DNA of 46,194 nucleotides from Blastocatellia bacterium (GCA_021463145.1 JAJTWZ010000033.1:1-46194), one strand, 5' to 3'. Positions 7,502 to 17,503 are shown, numbered from the stretch's first letter. Numbers and translations are program-made. The notes: generated by a model from the sequence alone, not told the origin.

Positions 7502-8101
7502 GTGCCGTCAAACGTGAAAACCGACCAACTCGAAGCGTTCGGACTCGGCTTGCTGATCGCTTCCGCGATTGCGTTCACGACGGCAGCCGTCATTCGTGAA
7601 TCCGCGAGGCCGGAGGATCCGGCGGCCGCGTCCGAAGCAGTGAGTCGAACGATCCGGATTTCGATGCAGGCGCGCGCGGCGGGGCGGACCAGCCAGGCCG
7701 ATGCACTGCTCGTAGCGCTTGCGGCGCTTCCGGATGTTCACCGCGACGTTGTAGCCCCTTCCCAGGGGGACGCGCTTGTCGAGGCCGTTCGCAGCCCCGT
7801 TGCGGTGTACGGAGTCGCCGGGGTGATTGGCGTGGCCGGGTTCGCTGCCGTCGCGTGCGCCTCTCGACGGCGCCGTGCAACTCTCTCCCTGCTTGCAGAC
7901 AGGCTCGAAGTGCCAGTTGGATGCCGGGACGCCGCTAGGCTCGTCGACGCGGCCACACGGCTGCTTGCCGGTCACGCGGCCGCCGAGTTCCATCTTCAGA
8001 AGCTTCGCGAGCGCACCGATGCGGCACGGCGACGAAGCCGGCCGGCCGAACCGGCATCCGAATTTGGCCGAATCGTCGAGATTACGGCGGTGGATCCCTG
8101 A
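7502..8101 (+). CDS. Hypothetical membrane protein with two TM segments
   Basis: 199 residues from GTG 7502. Hydrophobic segments at ~13-31 (AFGLGLLIASAIAFTTAAVI) and ~101-119 (VYGVAGVIGVAGFAAVACA), the second followed by a basic SRRRR stop-transfer. The loop (32-100) and C-terminal part (120-199) are Ala/Arg-rich and helical; the latter would be cytoplasmic. I recognise no family. The antisense frame 7508-8104 is also open but yields a Cys/Arg/Gly-rich product without a hydrophobic core, so I prefer this strand. Confidence 0.55.
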   Translation: MPSNVKTDQLEAFGLGLLIASAIAFTTAAVIRESARPEDPAAASEAVSRTIRISMQARAAGRTSQADALLVALAALPDVHRDVVAPSQGDALVEAVRSPVAVYGVAGVIGVAGFAAVACASRRRRATLSLLADRLEVPVGCRDAARLVDAATRLLAGHAAAEFHLQKLRERTDAARRRSRPAEPASEFGRIVEITAVDP

Positions 8102-8209
8102 CACGCTATTCGCCGGGACGAGCCTCGAGCGGCAATCGGGTCGCGGCCTGGCCCATTGCTTCGAAAGTGGCGTGCCTGGGCCCGCGCCATTGGCGGGTAT
8201 GATGCCACC

Positions 8210-9475
8210 GTGTCGAGACCACCAGTGGCAATCGTTGGCGCAGGTGCCGCCGGTCTCATGGCCGCAATTGCCTCGTCTCGTGCAGGCGGAAGAACAGTTC
8301 TATTCGATCGCAGAAGGAAGGTCGGCGCGAAGATCCTGATGTCCGGGGGAACCCGCTGCAACGTCACCAACGCTTCAGTGTCGGAGCGCGACTACGTGAC
8401 CTCGTCGGGGCCATTCGTTCGTAAGGTGCTCCGTCAGTTCCCCCCTGAGGAGACCCGCGAATTTTTCGAGCGGCTGGGCGTCAAGTTGAAGCTCGAGCCC
8501 ACCGGCAAGTTTTTTCCAGTCAGCGACTCGGCCGGCGACGTCCTGACGGCGCTCCTTCGAGCCGTCGATGCCGAGCGCGTCGAGTTGCGCCGGGACATCA
8601 CCGTCGACGGCATCTCCCGGCGCAACGACGGTCTTACGGTCGCCACTTCGGAAGGCGAACTCTACGTCTCCTCGGTTGTACTTGCAACTGGAGGGCTCTC
8701 GTATCCTCAGACCGGCAGTGACGGCCTTGGATACCGGATTGCAGAGCGTCTAGGGCACTCGATAGTCCGGACGTCCGCAGCGCTCACACCGCTGATTGCG
8801 TCGCCGCCAATCCACGCCGGACTCGCCGGAATTACCCTCGACGCCAAGCTTCGAGTTGTATCACGCTCGCGAATCGTCGCCGAGCGGTTCGGATCGCTGC
8901 TGTTCACTCACGCCGGTTACAGCGGCCCTGTCGTCCTCGACATCAGCCGGCACTGGGAGCGCGCTTCGTGGGAGGATCCGGATGCGCAGGTCCTGGCGTC
9001 TTTCGCCGCCGGCAGATCGCAAGAGGACTTCGATGCCCACATCCTCGCCGAGGCCGCTCGCGCGCCGCGGCGTCACGTCGCCAACCTGCTTGCCGCGATC
9101 GTTCCACAGCGTCTCGCCGAAACTCTCATGGCCGGTTCCGGCATTTCCGCCGGCACGATGCTATCCGGACTGGGACGCGACGTGCGGCGTCGGCTCGTCG
9201 ACAGCGTCTGCGCGCTCAGGCTTCCCGTCGATCGCGTCGCCGGATTCGGCAAGGCCGAAGTCACGGCCGGCGGCATTCCGCTTCTCGAGGTCCGGGCGCG
9301 CGACATGTCGTCGAAGATAGTCGACGGGTTGTATTTTGCTGGAGAGATCCTGGACGTCGACGGCTACATCGGCGGTTTCAACTTCCAGTGGGCCTGGTCG
9401 ACAGGTTGGGTGGCTGGCACGGCCGCCGCGAAGCGCGCAGCCGCGTTTCGACATCCCCGGACCCCCCTCGGCTGA
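8210..9475 (+). CDS. YhiN/HI0933-family flavoprotein
   Basis: Starting at GTG 8210 gives 421 aa, with the dinucleotide-binding motif VGAGAAGL a few residues in, as usual for the family. A TTG at 8156 would add 18 residues but has no support. Family signatures are visible: KILMSGGTRCNVTN after the first Rossmann strand, VVLATGGLSYPQTGSDG in the middle, LLFTHAGYSGP, and the C-terminal FAGEILDVDGYIGGFNFQWAWSTG that closes the FAD site. The family (BaiN/RdsA-like) is an FAD-dependent oxidoreductase group whose physiological role is unclear in most bacteria; some gut members are reported to act in bile-acid reduction. No operon partner is evident. Confidence 0.93.
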   Translation: MSRPPVAIVGAGAAGLMAAIASSRAGGRTVLFDRRRKVGAKILMSGGTRCNVTNASVSERDYVTSSGPFVRKVLRQFPPEETREFFERLGVKLKLEPTGKFFPVSDSAGDVLTALLRAVDAERVELRRDITVDGISRRNDGLTVATSEGELYVSSVVLATGGLSYPQTGSDGLGYRIAERLGHSIVRTSAALTPLIASPPIHAGLAGITLDAKLRVVSRSRIVAERFGSLLFTHAGYSGPVVLDISRHWERASWEDPDAQVLASFAAGRSQEDFDAHILAEAARAPRRHVANLLAAIVPQRLAETLMAGSGISAGTMLSGLGRDVRRRLVDSVCALRLPVDRVAGFGKAEVTAGGIPLLEVRARDMSSKIVDGLYFAGEILDVDGYIGGFNFQWAWSTGWVAGTAAAKRAAAFRHPRTPLG

Positions 9476-9907
9476 GATCACCGGATGCCGGGATGCATCG
9501 CCTTACTGCGCGCGGCAATCGTCGGAGGCCGCGTCGTGAAGATGGTTACGTTCGTACGCTCGGGCTCCGGCCACTGGTCGTAGTGGGCGCACCGTCCCGT
9601 CGATGCACCGCGAGCCAGGCGGAGTCGTACCCGGAGCGCCGCCTACGGGCCGGCCGTACAATCCACGACTCGCCCGACGGACGGCCGGCCCGTCGCACTC
9701 CGGTCACGACTCTCCGGGACCGTCCGTCCAACACGAAGCTCGAGGCGTCGCCGATCGTTCCGATTCAGCCGGCGATAGTTCGAAGCACTCGACGGTTATC
9801 CGATTGCCGCAGCTCGGTATCGACTCGGTAGACTCGCGCACAGAGCGCGCGAGTCTACCGAGTGCCGTCATACCCACGCGTGATGGCGCTTTCGAAGCGA
9901 AACGCCA
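9476..9907. other. 432-bp intergenic region without a gene
   Basis: The region lies between the convergent flavoprotein and Asp-box genes. I see no convincing reading frame. It contains GC-rich partial palindromes (for example around 9670-9692) and the long hairpin at 9824-9862 described separately. Confidence 0.6.
9824..9862. terminator. 16-bp perfect hairpin between convergent genes
   Basis: Left arm 9824-9839 and right arm 9847-9862 pair perfectly over 16 bp around a 7-nt loop. It begins 46 bp past the stop of the minus-strand Asp-box gene and lies downstream of the plus-strand flavoprotein gene. Neither side has a T-run, so it is either a non-canonical bidirectional terminator or an mRNA 3'-end stabiliser. 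Confidence 0.5.
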
Positions 9908-12900
9908 TCACTTCTCCCCGATGGGCGGCACTCCCGACGCCCGAACAGCCTCGTTGAATGCCGCGACGTCCGACGTACGAATCGCTTCGAGTTCACCCAT
10001 AATCGAGGTGAACTGGGCGTCCGCATCCCGGTAAAGAACGAGAGCCGCCGCCGTCGGCCTGGCGTCCGCGCCGCTCGACACCGAAGCAATGCCGACGAAC
10101 ACGTGGTCCAGCGCGGGCGCGAAGTTCAGAACGTCCTGACTGCTCTTGATGTCGGGGTTCACGAGCTTTCGCTCGACGGCCGAGAGCTTCTCTATCAAGG
10201 CCTTTGCCGGCTCCTTCAGCGTCGCATCCTTCTTCAGCTTTGCCGCGCGATCGAGGATGCCATTGATCTGCGCCTTCATCTCGCGGATCGAGAGGACGGC
10301 GGCGTGGGTGTCGGTCAGGCGGTCGCGGCAGTTCTTCAACAACTCGAATTGCGCGCGGTAGTCGTCGAGTGATGTCGCAAGCGTTGCATTAGGAGTGATC
10401 ATGAACGGCTGCTCGACGACAGCATCGCCGAACCGGACTCTGACCTGGTACGCACCTGGAGCGACCTTCGGGCCGTCCGACGATCCCCAGAGGATCGCGT
10501 TCGGCACCAGAACGCTGTCGCGCAGGCGCATGTCCCACACGAAACGGTTGAGGCCGGCTTTCGGCTCCGGCAGCCGTTCGACCGCTGGGTCCGGAGGGCC
10601 TTCCGGCTTGCGCGTAGTAAAGGTCCGGAGAACCGTGCCGCCCTGCAGGAACTCGATCGTGACCGGCGACTTGTCGTCAGGCTTCGACCCGAGAACGTAT
10701 TGCACCACCACGCCGTTCGCGGGATTGCGGCCGAATGCGCCACCGCCTTCTTCTCCACCGCCGCCGAAACCGCTCCACCGCATCGCGGCCCTGACCGTGA
10801 AGACGTGCAGTGGCTTCGCGCCTACGGCATCGAGTTCGCGGACCGGCGTCAGGTCATCGAGAATCCAGAAGCCCCGGCCTTGTGTCGAGATGACGAGGTC
10901 GCCGTTCTTTACCTTCATGTCGGTTATCGGCACGACGGGCAGGTTCAACTGGAACGGCTCCCAGTTCGCGCCATCGTCACGTGACACGTGGATGCCGGTC
11001 TCGGTACCGGCGTAGAGCAGGCCGCGCCTGACCGGATCCTCGCGGATCACCCTGGTGAACGAATCCACGGGCAGACCATTGACGATTTTCGTCCAGGTCT
11101 TACCGTAGTCTGCGGTCTTGTAGAGGTACGGCCGGAAATCGTCGTGCTTGTACATCGTCGCAGCGACATAGGCCGTGCCCTTGTCGTGCGGAGACAGGTC
11201 TATCGAGTTCACCTGGATCCACTCCGGCATCCCCTTGGGAGTGACGTTCGTCCAGCTCTTGCCTCCATCGCGCGTCAGTTGGATCAACCCGTCGTCTGTT
11301 CCGGCCCAGATCGTCCCTGCCTCGTGTCTGGACTCGGCCAGGGCAAAGATGGTGCAGTAGGTCTCGACGCTTGTGTTGTCTTTCGTGATCGGTCCGCCCG
11401 ACGACTCCTGCTTCGAGCGATCGTTGCGGGTCAGATCGGTGCTGATCTCCTCCCACGTCTGCCCCTCGTCGCGCGACCTGAGCAGCACCTGCGCAGCGTG
11501 GTAGAGCGTATTGGGATCGTGCGGCGAAAGCAGGATTGGCGCATTCCACTGCCATCGGTACTTCAGATTTTTCGGCGGCTGACCGATAGCGAGCTGGGGC
11601 CACGCCGTAATATCGCGCTGCTGTCCGGTGGCGTGATCGTAGCGGCTGATGGCGCCGCCGTAACACCCTGCGTATACGATCTCTTCCTTTCCCGGCTTCG
11701 GGGCGATCCAGCCACTCTCGCATCCTCCGACTTCGTACCAGCTCTTGTCGTCGATTCCGAAGCCGGAGGTGCGGCTCGGGATCGAAACGGTCTGGTTGTC
11801 CTGCTGTGCGCCGTAGACTCGATACGGCACTCGATCGTCCGTTTCGACCCGATAGAACTGTCCCGTCGGCTGGTTGTCGATCGAGGACCAGGAACGGCCG
11901 CCGTTGAAGCTGACGTTGGCGCCGCCGTCATTCGCCTCGATCATCCGATCCGTGACCTCCGGATCGATCCACAGATCGTGATTGTCACTGTGCGGAGTCC
12001 CGATGCTCGTGTATGTCTGGCCACCGTCCTTCGATACGTGGAAGCCAACATTGAGCACATAAACCTGATCCGGGTTCTTCGGATCGGCATAGAGCCGCGA
12101 GTAGTACCAGGCCCGTTGCCGGAGCTTGTTTTCGCTGTTGACGAGCCGCCAGGACTTCCCGCTGTCGTCCGAGCGGAATACTCCACCCTTAGCCGCTTCG
12201 ACGATCGCCCACAGCCGCTCCGGCCGTGCCGGCGAAACGGTCACGCCGATCTTTCCAACGACGCCTTCGGGGAGGCCTCCGCCCAGCTTCGTCCATGTAT
12301 CGCCGCCATCCGCGGTGCGCCAGATACCGCCTTCCGGCCCACCGCTCTCGAGCGACCAGGGCGATCGGCCGGCCTGCCAGAATCCGGCATAGAGTATGCG
12401 CGGATTCGTCGGATCCATCACAAGGTCGGACGCGCCTGTGCGCTCGCTCACGAATAGCACTTTCTGCCAGGTCGCGCCTCCGTCCTTCGACCTGAAGATT
12501 CCCCGGTCCACGTTTGGTCCCCAGACGTGGCCCAATGCCGCGACGTAGACGATGTCCGGGTTCGCCGGATGCACCCGCACCCGCGAGATCTGGCGGGTGT
12601 TCTCGAGTCCGACGCGTTTCCACGATTCACCTCTATCCGTAGAGCGATACACCCCGTCTCCGTGAGAAACGTTGCCTCGAATCGGCGCCTCGCCCATTCC
12701 GACGTAAACGACGTTCGGATCCGATGGCGCAACGGCAATCGCGCCGACCGAACCGGTCCTGAAATACTTGTCCGAGATGTTCCGCCAGCTCTGTCCGGCA
12801 TCGTCGGTTCGCCACACGCCGCCGCCCGTGGCTCCGAAGTAGAAAAGCCTGTCGTTTCCGGCGACGCCCGCAACGGCGGTCGCCCTGCCCCCGCGGAAGG

Positions 12901-13048
12901 GCCCGATCGACCGATAACGCATGCCGGCAAGCTGATCGGCGACTGGCCTGGCGACGGTCTCGACAGTAGGAGTCGAGGATCGCGCGGAAGACGCAAGGAT
13001 TGGCAGGAGGGCAAAGGCACAGAGCGATGCGACAAGACGACGAGTCAT
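9908..13048 (-). CDS. Secreted Asp-box (BNR/VPS10-like) beta-propeller protein
   Basis: 1046 residues when started at ATG 13048, which has GTGAGGTG upstream and opens directly into a Sec signal peptide (MTRRLVASLCAFALLPIL, cleavage near residue 20-25). An upstream in-frame start at 13156 would bury the signal peptide. At least ten Asp-box motifs (S/T-x-D-x-G-x-S/T-W) recur, such as RTDDAGQSW, RSTDRGESW, RSKDGGATW, RTADGGDTW and TRDGGKSW; they mark blades of tandem propellers. Residues ~800-1046 form a beta/helical C-terminal tail. Such proteins are often annotated as glycosyl hydrolases or sortilin-like, but Asp-boxes are structural and no catalytic residues are identifiable, so the substrate is unknown. 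It is followed by a hairpin at 9824-9862. Confidence 0.88.
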   Translation of the reverse strand: MTRRLVASLCAFALLPILASSARSSTPTVETVARPVADQLAGMRYRSIGPFRGGRATAVAGVAGNDRLFYFGATGGGVWRTDDAGQSWRNISDKYFRTGSVGAIAVAPSDPNVVYVGMGEAPIRGNVSHGDGVYRSTDRGESWKRVGLENTRQISRVRVHPANPDIVYVAALGHVWGPNVDRGIFRSKDGGATWQKVLFVSERTGASDLVMDPTNPRILYAGFWQAGRSPWSLESGGPEGGIWRTADGGDTWTKLGGGLPEGVVGKIGVTVSPARPERLWAIVEAAKGGVFRSDDSGKSWRLVNSENKLRQRAWYYSRLYADPKNPDQVYVLNVGFHVSKDGGQTYTSIGTPHSDNHDLWIDPEVTDRMIEANDGGANVSFNGGRSWSSIDNQPTGQFYRVETDDRVPYRVYGAQQDNQTVSIPSRTSGFGIDDKSWYEVGGCESGWIAPKPGKEEIVYAGCYGGAISRYDHATGQQRDITAWPQLAIGQPPKNLKYRWQWNAPILLSPHDPNTLYHAAQVLLRSRDEGQTWEEISTDLTRNDRSKQESSGGPITKDNTSVETYCTIFALAESRHEAGTIWAGTDDGLIQLTRDGGKSWTNVTPKGMPEWIQVNSIDLSPHDKGTAYVAATMYKHDDFRPYLYKTADYGKTWTKIVNGLPVDSFTRVIREDPVRRGLLYAGTETGIHVSRDDGANWEPFQLNLPVVPITDMKVKNGDLVISTQGRGFWILDDLTPVRELDAVGAKPLHVFTVRAAMRWSGFGGGGEEGGGAFGRNPANGVVVQYVLGSKPDDKSPVTIEFLQGGTVLRTFTTRKPEGPPDPAVERLPEPKAGLNRFVWDMRLRDSVLVPNAILWGSSDGPKVAPGAYQVRVRFGDAVVEQPFMITPNATLATSLDDYRAQFELLKNCRDRLTDTHAAVLSIREMKAQINGILDRAAKLKKDATLKEPAKALIEKLSAVERKLVNPDIKSSQDVLNFAPALDHVFVGIASVSSGADARPTAAALVLYRDADAQFTSIMGELEAIRTSDVAAFNEAVRASGVPPIGEK

Positions 13049-13131
13049 GAACACCTCACGAGTCGATTGACGGAATTCGGACACGGAATGAGACGAGACA
13101 AGGTATTTCGCGGAATCGGCCCGCGAAGTTC

Positions 13132-14109
13132 TCAGTATCTCCAGGAGTCTCCCCAATGAACACGGCGCGCGGCGTGCCAGGCGTCGCTCCTCCCCTTTCC
13201 GACGTGAGCCCGCCGCAGTCCGGCCGGTGTGCAGATCTCCAGTTCGACGACCTTCGGAGGCTTACGCGGATGACGAAGGATTCTCGCAGGCGCCGGCGCG
13301 ACCGGCTCGCGAGTAACGGCGATGTAGGAATACTTCTCGTCCTCGTAGCCGAGTTCCCCGCCCTTTATGCGCCGGTGGAGAGACGAGCGATCCACACGCG
13401 CCGCGAAATGGCACCAGTCGGCGCCGGCCATCGGACACTCGCCGGCGTGTGGGCACGGAGCCGCCACGTTCGCACCGAGCGAAATCAATCGATCTCGATA
13501 TCGACGGATCGCCGAATAGCCTTCCGTGGTGCCCGGTTCGACGATAACGAGAGCACCGCGGGTCGCCTTCCACGCTCGCTCGACCACGTCGCCTGCCCCG
13601 TCGACGGGCAGTTCGCCAAGCGAATAGGCCGCGACGACGAGATCCGCCGGCGGAATCGTCAGATCGGCGAGGCTGGCTTGAACCCAGGAGATCGAAGGCA
13701 AACTTCGAGACTCGACAGCCGCCACCAGTTCGCGTCCAAGCTCGATAAACCCACCGTCACGCTCGACGCACGTCGCCGACTCGAGTGCCGGAAAGCGCGC
13801 TGCGGCCGCCCACACGGCCGTTCCGGGGCCCGAGCCAAGATCCGTCATCGACGCCACCGCAATGTCTGGAGCAACTTCGCAAAGGGCATCGAGCGACGCA
13901 CAGATTGCGCCGAACGTCGCCGGAGCACGGGAAACCCCATAGGCCAGACGCCCCTCGCGCGTAGAGACGTGCCGCTTTCGCGCGTGAGCCTGGGTCGAAC
14001 GGTAGCTCTCAGAGAGTTCTGCGCACGCCTTCTTCAGCACCGCAGCGGGAGTTCCCTCTGCGAGCTCTTCCAACGCACGCCGAATCGGATCGGGCAGATG
14101 ATGAGGCAT
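13132..14109 (-). CDS. Rsm22-family small-subunit ribosomal methyltransferase-like protein
   Basis: 325 residues. SAM-binding motif I is DLGSGPGTAVWAA (residues 90-102), with an acidic strand CVERD further on. The C-terminal Cys cluster Cys219/Cys225/Cys233 (CPHAGECPM then DWCHFAARV) and the following block (RIKGGELGYEDEKYSYI) are hallmarks of the Rsm22/METTL17 family, which assembles the small ribosomal subunit in mitochondria and is reported to carry an iron-sulfur cluster. The bacterial function is not well established. The gene starts 7 bp after the stop of the metalloprotease gene on the same strand, implying co-transcription. Confidence 0.88.
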   Translation of the reverse strand: MPHHLPDPIRRALEELAEGTPAAVLKKACAELSESYRSTQAHARKRHVSTREGRLAYGVSRAPATFGAICASLDALCEVAPDIAVASMTDLGSGPGTAVWAAAARFPALESATCVERDGGFIELGRELVAAVESRSLPSISWVQASLADLTIPPADLVVAAYSLGELPVDGAGDVVERAWKATRGALVIVEPGTTEGYSAIRRYRDRLISLGANVAAPCPHAGECPMAGADWCHFAARVDRSSLHRRIKGGELGYEDEKYSYIAVTREPVAPAPARILRHPRKPPKVVELEICTPAGLRRAHVGKGRSDAWHAARRVHWGDSWRY

Positions 14110-14116
14110 CGGCGCC

Positions 14117-16636
14117 TTAGAAGCCTCCGATCGGATCGCCCTGCGGCGCGGCCAGCCTCTCCGCAGGTTTCTGCGGATCGAAGGGACGATCGAGGAAGCG
14201 GACTATCTCGTTTCGCAGCATTCTGCGGAACGAGGAGGTTGCCCCGGTCACCGGAGCACCGAGCTTCGTCGAAAGTCGTTCCAGCGATTCGAACGCGATT
14301 GACCTGACGGCCGGACTGGCCGAGACGTCGCCCGCGAGCCGCATCAGTCCGTCCGCGACCGTCCGTTGAACTTCGATTCGCACCAGGGTCCGGCTCCCGG
14401 ACTCGCGCGGATCGACCTCGAACGCCTTGCCGATCAGCGCATCGGTGACGTCGGCAAAAGACTGCTGTCTCGCGTCTCGTGCATGACAGGCGACGACACG
14501 CGCGGCGCGATGCGGTTCGAGCAGGCCACGCACGACCAGGTCGGCGGCAATCGACGCGGCCCCGGCCGAATCGAACATCGGGTCCGTTCGCTTCGGGAAG
14601 GCCTCGCGAATGATCGAGTCGGTACCCCACGCGACTGGCGGAATGGCGGCGAGAATGCGGTCCGGCACCTCCAACTCGGCCGGATCGATCGCATCCAGCA
14701 CCGCAGCGAGGGCGTCACGCTGCTGCTCGGGAGGGATGGCCTCGACGGCCGGCTGCGGGCTCGCCGAAGCTCCCTTTCGGACCGAGAAGGCAAAATGAGA
14801 TCCGCCGATCGTCTTGAGTGCCGCCGTCAACTGGTAGCGATGATGGAAGTAGAGTGGAAGAAAGGCGGCCTCGAGTTGGGAGAGCGCCTGGCCCTCGGTC
14901 AGGTTCGTCAATCCGAATCGAGCCATTGCGACCCGCCGCACCTGCATTTCGTGTCGCAGGCTCGCGACGGCATCGTCGCCGTCGTCCCACAGGCTTGCAC
15001 GAGGATCGGCGCCCCCCGCTGGCCGGGCTTCGTCGTCCGACAGGTAACGCATGCCGCCGGCAATCGCCGTCGTGACGATTCGATCCAACTCCGCTCCCGC
15101 GTCGGTTCCCGGAGCGAACTCGCGGTAGCAGTACTCGATCACCGTGCGGTCATAAACGCCGATTCCGGTCGCGTATGCGTCGGAGAGGTCGATGCGCTCC
15201 CCGGCAATGCGCGCTCGAGGCGCGGGATAGTCCATTACTGACGCCCGGTCGCGAGTCGACGCGGCAAAATTGTGGGCCAGACCGATCGCGTGACCAACTT
15301 CATGAGCGGAGAGCTGGCGAATCCGCGCTAGCGCCATCTGCCCGGCAGTAACGCCGTCTCCAGGTTCGACCAGATGCGAGGCGCCGGGACCAGCTGCCAT
15401 TCCGCAGGCGCCATCGTGCTGTGGATCGAGTCCGCCCGCGAGTAGAACGTCCTGGCGGGCGCGCTGGGAATCCAGCGTGACGTTGCCCTTGATGATCTCG
15501 CCGGTTCGAGGGTCGACGACGCTGGCGCCGTATGCCCACCCGCGCGTCGAGCGGTGAACCCAACGGATCATGTTGTAGCGAATATCCATCGGATCCGCAC
15601 CGTCCGGAAGCACCCGGACCTGGAACGCATTGCGGAATCCCGCTGCTTCGAACGCCTGGTTCCACCACCCGGCGCCCTCGACGAGCGCCGAACGGATAGG
15701 TTCGGGAGTTCCGTTGTCGACGTAGTAGACGATCGGCTCGACTGCTTCCGATACGGCCGCGGCCGGATCCCGCTTGACCAACCGGTGCCTGACTATCCAG
15801 CGCTTCTCGATGGGCTCCGTGATCTTCGACGCGTAGTCGTAGAAGGAAATGTAGAGCGACCCGATTCGCGGATCCACGGCGCGCGGCGCAAATCCCGGTC
15901 CGGGCAGTTCCACGAACGAGTGGTGCTGGCGGATGGTCACGGCTGACGCAGTCGGTGCGACGCCGGCGACGAGGTTTCCGCCACGGCCGGGCGTGGTGAA
16001 TGTCAGCGTCGCCTCCATCTCAGTGTTTCGCGGGAAGTTCTTCGTCGCGGGCAGATAGATGGCCGATCTGGATGCATCGAGGCCGTAGGCCCCCTGCTGC
16101 GCTTCACCGAGCCGGACCGCGACGCCGGCCGCGTCGCGAAGCAGGAACGATGTAGCATCGACGATCACTCGCCCGTCGTCTTCGCTTTCCACGGAGAACC
16201 CCCAGAGCACCGACTGGGCGAACGACTCGTCGACTGCTCGCTGCTCGGCCGGGGGTGCGCCAAGCGCTCGATAGCCGGTGTTCCGCTCGACGAGCAGCAC
16301 CTTGGGACCGATGCGAACGAATCGCACGACGTGAGTGGAGACAAGCTGGCCCCTATCCAGTCCGACCGGATTGGATCCGAGGCCAGTGCCAAGCGACACC
16401 TGGTAGAGAAAATCTGTGTCGAGCCGGTTCACTTCCATCAGCAGCGCGCCGCGCTTCGCGTCCCAGGAGAGGGCCACGAAGCCGGGAATCGGCGTGGGCT
16501 TCGGCGCTGGCGCAGGCGCGGGCTCCGGCGCTCGAGGCGCCTGCGATTCCTGCGGAGTCACTGAGGCAGCGGCATTCGACGGCGCGAGGAAGAGCGCAAG
16601 CGCAACGACCAGATGGCAGAGTTGAGTACTTTTCAC
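14117..16636 (-). CDS. Secreted zinc metalloprotease (DUF5117/DUF5118 type)
   Basis: 839 residues from GTG 16636, with GGAGAA upstream. A signal peptide spans residues 1-24 (HLVVALALFLAPSNAAA), followed by a Pro/Ala-rich linker (residues ~32-50). The zinc-binding motif HEVGHAIGLAHN (His445, Glu446, His449, His455) is the extended metzincin form HExxHxxGxxHN, with a candidate Met-turn SVMDYP about 15 residues later. The large N-terminal beta-rich region and C-terminal helical domain match the long DUF5117/DUF5118 proteases common in Acidobacteria, Bacteroidetes and Myxococci. Likely periplasmic or outer-surface; substrate unknown. It is transcribed away from thymidine kinase and upstream of the Rsm22 gene. 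Confidence 0.92.
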   Translation of the reverse strand: MKSTQLCHLVVALALFLAPSNAAASVTPQESQAPRAPEPAPAPAPKPTPIPGFVALSWDAKRGALLMEVNRLDTDFLYQVSLGTGLGSNPVGLDRGQLVSTHVVRFVRIGPKVLLVERNTGYRALGAPPAEQRAVDESFAQSVLWGFSVESEDDGRVIVDATSFLLRDAAGVAVRLGEAQQGAYGLDASRSAIYLPATKNFPRNTEMEATLTFTTPGRGGNLVAGVAPTASAVTIRQHHSFVELPGPGFAPRAVDPRIGSLYISFYDYASKITEPIEKRWIVRHRLVKRDPAAAVSEAVEPIVYYVDNGTPEPIRSALVEGAGWWNQAFEAAGFRNAFQVRVLPDGADPMDIRYNMIRWVHRSTRGWAYGASVVDPRTGEIIKGNVTLDSQRARQDVLLAGGLDPQHDGACGMAAGPGASHLVEPGDGVTAGQMALARIRQLSAHEVGHAIGLAHNFAASTRDRASVMDYPAPRARIAGERIDLSDAYATGIGVYDRTVIEYCYREFAPGTDAGAELDRIVTTAIAGGMRYLSDDEARPAGGADPRASLWDDGDDAVASLRHEMQVRRVAMARFGLTNLTEGQALSQLEAAFLPLYFHHRYQLTAALKTIGGSHFAFSVRKGASASPQPAVEAIPPEQQRDALAAVLDAIDPAELEVPDRILAAIPPVAWGTDSIIREAFPKRTDPMFDSAGAASIAADLVVRGLLEPHRAARVVACHARDARQQSFADVTDALIGKAFEVDPRESGSRTLVRIEVQRTVADGLMRLAGDVSASPAVRSIAFESLERLSTKLGAPVTGATSSFRRMLRNEIVRFLDRPFDPQKPAERLAAPQGDPIGGF

Positions 16637-16721
16637 AAGGAGTTCTCCGGAACGTTCGAGTCGGCCGTCGCGGATTCTCCACTCTCGCTGCTACGATGCA
16701 AAGAAAAACAGGAGAAAGAAC

Positions 16722-17306
16722 GTGGAAGGCATTGGGATGAGCGGGGGTTGGATCGAGGTGATCGCCGGTGGAATGTTCTCCGGGAAGTCCGAAGAATTGA
16801 TCAGGAGACTGCGCCGGGCCGAGATTGCGCGGGTTCCTCTCCAGGTTTTCGTTCCGGCCATGGACACGCGATTCGATCCCAGTCGTGTCATCTCGCGCGA
16901 CAACCGGAAGTTCGACGCACTCGTCGTCAGTTCGACGGACGAAATCCGGTCCAAGTCGGACCCGTCGGCCCAGGTCATCGGGATCGACGAGGTCCAGTTT
17001 TTCGACGACTCGATCGTGGATGTCTGCATGGAGCTCGCGGATGCGGGTAAACGTGTGATCGTGGCCGGCCTCGATCAGGACTATCTCCGCAGACCCTTCG
17101 GTCCGATGCCGGCGCTGCTGGCGGTTGCCGAGATCGTGTCGAAAATGCACGCCGTCTGTATGCAATGCGGTACGCCAGCCCACTATTCGCAACGACTCGA
17201 GGGCGGCGATGCGCTCATAGAGGTTGGCGACTCTACATATGAAGCGCGGTGCAGGAACTGCTTCGTTCCATACACGCAACACGAAGCCGCCAGTGCTGGC
17301 AGGTAG
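16722..17306 (+). CDS. tdk: Thymidine kinase (type II)
   Basis: 194 residues; phosphorylates thymidine to dTMP in pyrimidine salvage. Walker A GGMFSGKS (residues 16-23), Walker B GIDEVQFF (87-94, with the catalytic Glu90 expected in this family), the lasso/zinc domain cysteines Cys146/Cys149 (CMQC) and Cys177/Cys180 (CRNC) are all present, as is the lid Tyr in STYEARC. Start GTG 16722 has AGGAGA about 6 nt upstream; ATG 16737 is an alternative that would lose only five residues. Length agrees with bacterial enzymes (~190 aa). It diverges from the metalloprotease gene. Confidence 0.96.
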   Translation: MEGIGMSGGWIEVIAGGMFSGKSEELIRRLRRAEIARVPLQVFVPAMDTRFDPSRVISRDNRKFDALVVSSTDEIRSKSDPSAQVIGIDEVQFFDDSIVDVCMELADAGKRVIVAGLDQDYLRRPFGPMPALLAVAEIVSKMHAVCMQCGTPAHYSQRLEGGDALIEVGDSTYEARCRNCFVPYTQHEAASAGR

Positions 17307-17503
17307 ATAGCTGCCAACTCGCCCCGGAAGCGCCAGCGACTGGCTGGCCGTTCCGTACACGTCGCGGGCGATGGGCCGCCGGCCCGTCGCTCAGGTTACG
17401 AAGGGCACGGGGTTGCCGGTCCGGCGCCACGCTTGACAACAATGGCCACGAAGCAGTTGCGCCGTCAGCTCCTGCCCTGCGCCTTCACCTCGGAGAACCC
17501 GAT

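Noticed and set aside
7508-8104. Antisense alternative to the two-TM protein
   Set aside because: The product lacks a hydrophobic core and is Arg/Gly/Cys-rich; the plus strand gives two clear TM segments. Not fully excluded.
10988-12457. 489-codon plus-strand ORF inside the Asp-box gene
   Set aside because: It is antisense to repeated Asp-box codons and has no recognisable fold or ribosome binding site.
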